Origin: an uncultured Nitrospina sp.
GTDB lineage: Bacteria > Nitrospinota > Nitrospinia > Nitrospinales > VA-1
Reading direction: 5' to 3'
Length of the DNA: 10,224 bases
Assembly: GCA_913044145.1 (NCBI GenBank)
Contig: CAJWOD010000034.1
Span: forward strand, 1-10,224
Shown here: piece by piece, positions 7,523 to 10,224 of the stretch
Layout of the letters: every line of letters begins with the position of its first letter
Numbering within the stretch: position 1 is the stretch's first letter
Notes under the pieces: model-generated
Told to the model about the DNA's origin: nothing
Database searches by the model: none
What the model saw: only the letters and a program-made list of their open reading frames with translations
Translations under genes and position numbers: made by a program

Positions 7523-7906
7523 ATGAAAATCTTTTTTTCTTGGGTAGGAGTTTTTATTTGGTTCTTCATTCTGGTTTTGCCGAAAGCTTTTTCCAATTCG
7601 CTGGATTCTGAAACTGGGCGTGACATTTTTTTTAAGCATTGTAGAGCTTGTCACGGAGATAAGGGGGACGGAAAAACCTTCGCAGCGAATGTATTGAACC
7701 CCCCTCCAAAAAATTTTACCTCAGAAAATTCGAAACAAGAACTGACAGAAGATCGGATGATTCAATCGGTTACCGAAGGAAGAAAAGGTACTGCCATGAT
7801 GCCTTGGAAGTCTCGTCTAACTCAACAGGAAATTCATGCGGTGGTGCTATATATTAGGAAAAGTTTGATGCAATTAGAATCCCCGGTGGAAATAGATGGA
7901 CGCTGA
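7523..7906 (+). CDS. Small exported monoheme c-type cytochrome
   Basis: 127 residues. An N-terminal signal peptide (MKIFF..., hydrophobic core about 5-20, likely cleavage after the AFS at 22-24) directs export to the periplasm, giving a mature protein of about 103 residues. One haem-binding site, CRACH (40-44), is followed by GDKGDG. The likely axial Met is Met93 in AMMPW. This is the pattern of class I, cbb3/CccA-like monohaem cytochromes, which shuttle electrons in respiration; the partner is not identifiable. The fold ends in the expected helix (LTQQEIHAVVLYIRKSL). The start ATG has only a weak GTGAG upstream. It lies 84 bp after glnD on the same strand, with no obvious functional link, and converges with the thiamine-binding gene. 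Confidence 0.9.
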   Translation: MKIFFSWVGVFIWFFILVLPKAFSNSLDSETGRDIFFKHCRACHGDKGDGKTFAANVLNPPPKNFTSENSKQELTEDRMIQSVTEGRKGTAMMPWKSRLTQQEIHAVVLYIRKSLMQLESPVEIDGR

Positions 7907-8066
7907 TAAAAAAATAAGGCGTAGGATTTACAACTATTCAAAATAAGCTGAGGGGTTTTGTCGGTAATTGTTTTAGGAAATATTACGACTTTAAGTTTCT
8001 AAGGAAAGTTTTTGAAAGAAAACAATCCTTGTCTTTGCTTATCTATGTCGATCTGTGGGCAAAGTT
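7907..8066. other. Convergent spacer with weak terminator-like hairpins
   Basis: No gene is seen. Two possible terminators for the cytochrome transcript are visible. One is GTCG-g-TAAT (7960-7968) pairing with ATTACGAC (7982-7989), followed by TTTAAGTTT. The other is CTTTGC (8033-8038) pairing with GCAAAG (8059-8064) around a 20-base loop, followed by TTTTACTTTTT. The second has the better T-tract but a long loop, and its T-run enters the stop codon of the opposing gene. Neither is strong. Confidence 0.3.
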
Positions 8067-8375
8067 TTACTTTTTCACTTCTTTTCCCAGTTTATTTTCT
8101 ATGGAGGCCATTTTTGATTCCAATCTTCCTGATTTGCCTTCACGGTAATCAATTTTTATACCGCAGGTGATACGTTTACAGTCCGAGCGCATGGTTTCAT
8201 AACATTGTTTGACCACACCCATAACCTCATCGAATTCGCCTTCCAATACCGTCCCCATCGGGTTTAACTTATAAGGCACCCCACTTTCATCGATAATTTT
8301 TAAAGACCGGCTAACTTGATCACTTACACTTTCCCCTTTATCCATAGGGCTCATGCTGAATTCCAGCAAAATCAT
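8067..8375 (-). CDS. MTH1187-family thiamine-binding protein (YqgV/YkoF-like)
   Basis: 102 residues, usual for this small cytoplasmic family of ferredoxin-like fold proteins. Recognised from the ordered family pattern: N-terminal strand ending SMSPMDKGES (7-16), the helix before SGVPYKLNPMGT (31-42), EGEFDEV (45-51), the strand GIKIDYR (72-78), and a C-terminal K..SIENKL (88-96). Family members bind thiamin or related pyrimidines; the physiological role is poorly defined, and salvage or transport support is only inferred. The ATG is preceded by GAGGT (complement of 8383-8387) at 7-base spacing. The upstream side is divergent from pheA, and no TPP riboswitch motif is visible there. It stands alone, converging with the cytochrome gene. 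Confidence 0.88.
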   Translation of the reverse strand: MILLEFSMSPMDKGESVSDQVSRSLKIIDESGVPYKLNPMGTVLEGEFDEVMGVVKQCYETMRSDCKRITCGIKIDYREGKSGRLESKMASIENKLGKEVKK

Positions 8376-8417
8376 TTGAATGACCTCACAATAGAAACGG
8401 GTTATTAAGATAGAGGA

Positions 8418-8505
8418 AACCTATATAAGGTATGGCTCCCATAAAGAATATCCTTGCATATTAGGATGGAATTATGAAATGATCAAGCTATCCCATACAT
8501 AGGTT
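8418..8505. repeat. Interrupted 13-bp inverted repeat in the pheA leader
   Basis: AACCTAT (8418-8424) plus GTATGG (8430-8435) pair perfectly with CCATACATAGGTT (8493-8505), leaving a 5-base bulge (ATAAG) on the left arm and a 57-base interior. Inside lies a smaller alternative stem (ATCCT 8450-8454 with AGGAT 8463-8467). It sits upstream of the pheA ribosome site in the region shared with the divergent thiamine-binding gene. It could be a leader RNA structure or a pair of operator sites. There is no T-run after it, so it is not a simple terminator. Confidence 0.4.
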
Positions 8506-8521
8506 GAGGGAAATCCAAGAA

Positions 8522-8528
8522 AAGGTGG
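8522..8528 (+). promoter_or_regulatory. Ribosome binding site deciding the pheA TTG start
   Basis: AAGGTGG differs by one base from AAGGAGG and lies 9 bases before TTG at 8538. An in-frame TAA at 8529-8531 excludes any earlier start. The chorismate mutase helix begins only a few residues after the TTG, so a later start is unlikely. Confidence 0.8.
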
Positions 8529-8537
8529 TAAACGTTT

Positions 8538-9623
8538 TTGCCAAAGCTTAAAGATCTGCGCCAGCAGATTGATAAAATAGATGATCAGCTTTTAAAGCTG
8601 ATTAGCCGACGTGGTGTTTTAGCCGAAAAAATAGGTAAAGAGAAGTCCCTTCAGGGTCAGACTGCTCACTTCCATGTTCCTCAACGTGAACGTGCCATTC
8701 TTGATAGGTTGAACGACCAGAGTAAGGGTCCGTTTCCCTCAACTGCTATCAATTCTATTTTCCGTGAGATTTTTTCTGCAACATTGGCATTAGAAAAGCC
8801 TTTGAGGGTTGCTTTTCTGGGCCCGGAAACTACATTCACTCACCAAGTTGCAATTAAGCATTTCGGTCATTCCTGCAAGTTTAATCCATGCCTTAATATT
8901 GAAAGCGTTTTCTCTGAAGTTGAGCTTGGGAATTCGGATTATGGAGTGGTACCTGTAGAAAATTCCATTGAAGGTGTTATAAACCGAACACTTGACTGTT
9001 TTGTTGATTCGCCGCTTCATATTTGTGATGAGGCTCAACTAGCCATTTCTTTATTCTTATTGGCAAAAAATACAGATCCTAAAAAGATAAAGACCGTTTA
9101 TTCACATCCACAACCTTTGGCGCAAAGCCGTAATTGGCTTAGCTGTAACCTACCGGGTGTCGAACAAATTCCAGCTTCTAGTACGGCTCAGGCAGCGGAA
9201 CTTGCAAAACGAGACAAGAATTCAGCAGCAATAGCCGGGCAGTTAGCGGCGGAAGTTCACCAATTAAAAATTATTGCCAAAAATATTCAAGATCGCGCTG
9301 AAAATCACACGCGGTTTTTGGTGATCAGCAGGGATCAAGCTAAAAGGGCGAGAAGGAATAAGACATCAATTATGTTTTCTATTAAGGATGAAGCAGGGTC
9401 GCTTCTAAAAATATTGGAACTGTTTGCAAATAACAAAATTAGTTTGACCAAAATTCAATCACGACCCTTACGTAACAGGCCTTGGGAATATCTGTTTTAT
9501 ATCGATTTTCTGGGGCATATGGAAGATAAGGCAGTTGAACGTGTTTTTAAAACTCTTGGTAAGCAGACATTGTTATTTCGAGTTTTGGGTTCTTATCCTG
9601 AGCAGGGGTTGAAAAAAGCATGA
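8538..9623 (+). CDS. pheA: Bifunctional chorismate mutase / prephenate dehydratase (P-protein)
   Basis: Converts chorismate to prephenate and then to phenylpyruvate, the committed steps of phenylalanine synthesis; cytoplasmic. 361 residues in the standard order. AroQ chorismate mutase is 1-87 (Arg8, Arg25, Lys36 and the RE pair at 50-51 correspond to active-site positions of the E. coli enzyme). Prephenate dehydratase is about 89-266: GPETTFTH (95-102), YGVVPVENSIEG (135-146), YSHPQPLAQ (188-196), SSTAQAA (214-220) and NHTRF (256-260) with the catalytic Thr-Arg-Phe. The regulatory ACT domain is about 277-352. The Phe-binding motifs are slightly altered: GAL is GSL (287-289) and ESRP is QSRP (307-310). 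Feedback control by Phe is expected from the family but not shown. The TTG start is well supported. Its stop overlaps the tyrA start (ATGA), which points to translational coupling. Confidence 0.97.
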   Translation: MPKLKDLRQQIDKIDDQLLKLISRRGVLAEKIGKEKSLQGQTAHFHVPQRERAILDRLNDQSKGPFPSTAINSIFREIFSATLALEKPLRVAFLGPETTFTHQVAIKHFGHSCKFNPCLNIESVFSEVELGNSDYGVVPVENSIEGVINRTLDCFVDSPLHICDEAQLAISLFLLAKNTDPKKIKTVYSHPQPLAQSRNWLSCNLPGVEQIPASSTAQAAELAKRDKNSAAIAGQLAAEVHQLKIIAKNIQDRAENHTRFLVISRDQAKRARRNKTSIMFSIKDEAGSLLKILELFANNKISLTKIQSRPLRNRPWEYLFYIDFLGHMEDKAVERVFKTLGKQTLLFRVLGSYPEQGLKKA

Positions 9624-10224
9624 AGTTATTTGAAAAGATAACCATCATCGGTGTTGGTCTTTTGGGAGCTTCTTTGGCTAAAGCTTGTCGTAAGTATAAT
9701 CTTGTCGAAGAAATTTCAGGGTTTGGTCGGAATCGTGAGAATTTGGTTAAAGCCAAATCTTTGGGTGTCATAGACCATTGCGCCAAAGATTTGCCAGAGG
9801 CCGTTAAAGATGTCGATCTTGTAGTTCTTTGCACACCCGTATCCAAAATCGTTCCGTTGATTGAAAGTTTATTACCACATCTAAAACAGGGTGTTGTGAT
9901 TACTGATGTGGGTTCTGTAAAAGGACCCTTGGTTCACCAATTGGACGACTTGATGCCAGAAGGAATTTTCTTCGTTGGGTCGCATCCTATTGCCGGAGGA
10001 GAAAAATCAGGCTTGGAAGCGTCGCGAGAAGATTTATACCTCAATGCAAAATGTATTTTAACGCCAACACCTAAAACCAATGCGCATGCGTTAGGGAAAG
10101 TAGATACGCTTTGGAAAGCGGTGGGAATGGAGACGCTAACACTTGATGCAGACGAACATGATTTTGTTTTTGGTGCGGTGAGTCATCTACCTCATATCGT
10201 CGCTTATGCGTTGATGAATACTCT
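9620..10224 (+). CDS. tyrA: Prephenate (or arogenate) dehydrogenase TyrA, 3'-truncated by window end
   Basis: Oxidative decarboxylation of prephenate or arogenate in tyrosine synthesis; cytoplasmic. The ATG at 9620 overlaps the pheA TGA by four bases. 201 codons are visible and the frame stays open to the edge. Seen: Rossmann GVGLLG (11-16), GFGRN (34-38) at the end of the second strand, CTPVSKI (71-77), DVGSVK (96-101), GSHPIAGGEKSG (120-131) with the conserved catalytic His122, and SHLPH (188-192). The second strand has Gly-Arg rather than the acidic residue typical of NAD-using TyrA, so NADP use is possible. The C-terminal helical dimer domain is cut, so it cannot be said whether an ACT domain or a fusion follows. 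Together with pheA it drains the prephenate branch point, so both aromatic end products come from one operon. Confidence 0.95.
   Translation, partial: MKLFEKITIIGVGLLGASLAKACRKYNLVEEISGFGRNRENLVKAKSLGVIDHCAKDLPEAVKDVDLVVLCTPVSKIVPLIESLLPHLKQGVVITDVGSVKGPLVHQLDDLMPEGIFFVGSHPIAGGEKSGLEASREDLYLNAKCILTPTPKTNAHALGKVDTLWKAVGMETLTLDADEHDFVFGAVSHLPHIVAYALMNT

Noticed and set aside
8432..8464. Short leader peptide MAPIKNILAY before pheA as an attenuator
   Set aside because: It has no Phe and one Tyr, the nearest purine-rich site is badly spaced, and no terminator hairpin with a T-run follows.
8376..8537. TPP riboswitch upstream of the thiamine-binding gene
   Set aside because: Neither the CTGAGA nor the ACCTGAT-like core of the thi-box is visible on the minus strand.

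Overview
The window is an ordinary bacterial chromosomal stretch of moderately AT-rich DNA. It carries eight protein genes, six complete and two cut by the window edges. All are housekeeping or small accessory genes with intact frames. I see no RNA gene, insertion sequence, prophage, CRISPR array or transfer signature. The gene set (monomeric NADP isocitrate dehydrogenase, LDH-like malate dehydrogenase, GlnD, chorismate mutase-prephenate dehydratase overlapping TyrA, a small periplasmic cytochrome c) fits a Gram-negative, respiring, amino-acid-prototrophic bacterium. A marine Nitrospinota- or deltaproteobacteria-like lineage is my guess, but the sequence alone does not establish it.

Layout: at the left edge a 5'-truncated calcineurin-like (purple-acid-phosphatase-like) phosphoesterase (1-990, +) converges on a minus-strand TCA-cycle pair, icd (2111-4336) followed by mdh (1043-1996). 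The two are separated by a 114-bp gap that holds a 7-bp perfect dyad and a long hairpin. A 390-bp AT-rich divergent spacer (4337-4729) has a consensus TTGACA box and a dyad that can serve icd. It leads rightwards into glnD (4730-7438, +), the uridylyltransferase of PII nitrogen signalling. Then come a monoheme cytochrome c (7523-7906, +), a convergent MTH1187-type thiamine-binding protein (8067-8375, -), and the divergent aromatic amino-acid operon pheA-tyrA (8538 to the right edge, +). In that operon the two reading frames overlap by ATGA. PheA starts with TTG, fixed by an in-frame stop just upstream.

How the genes connect: Icd makes 2-oxoglutarate, the metabolite PII proteins sense, and GlnD sets the uridylylation state of PII, so the divergent icd/glnD pair sits at the carbon-nitrogen junction. 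PheA and TyrA are the two branches from chorismate/prephenate to Phe and Tyr.

The most notable observation is in GlnD. The nucleotidyltransferase site is intact, but the HD domain that normally removes UMP has lost nearly all of its metal-binding and catalytic residues: the His-Asp pair is Gln-Ser, and the later His and Asp positions are also replaced. The first ACT domain also lacks its usual turn motif. This predicts a one-way uridylyltransferase or a rewired PII cycle. Other points are altered metal-ligand motifs in the phosphoesterase, a dyad overlapping the icd promoter, and a 13-bp interrupted inverted repeat in the pheA leader.
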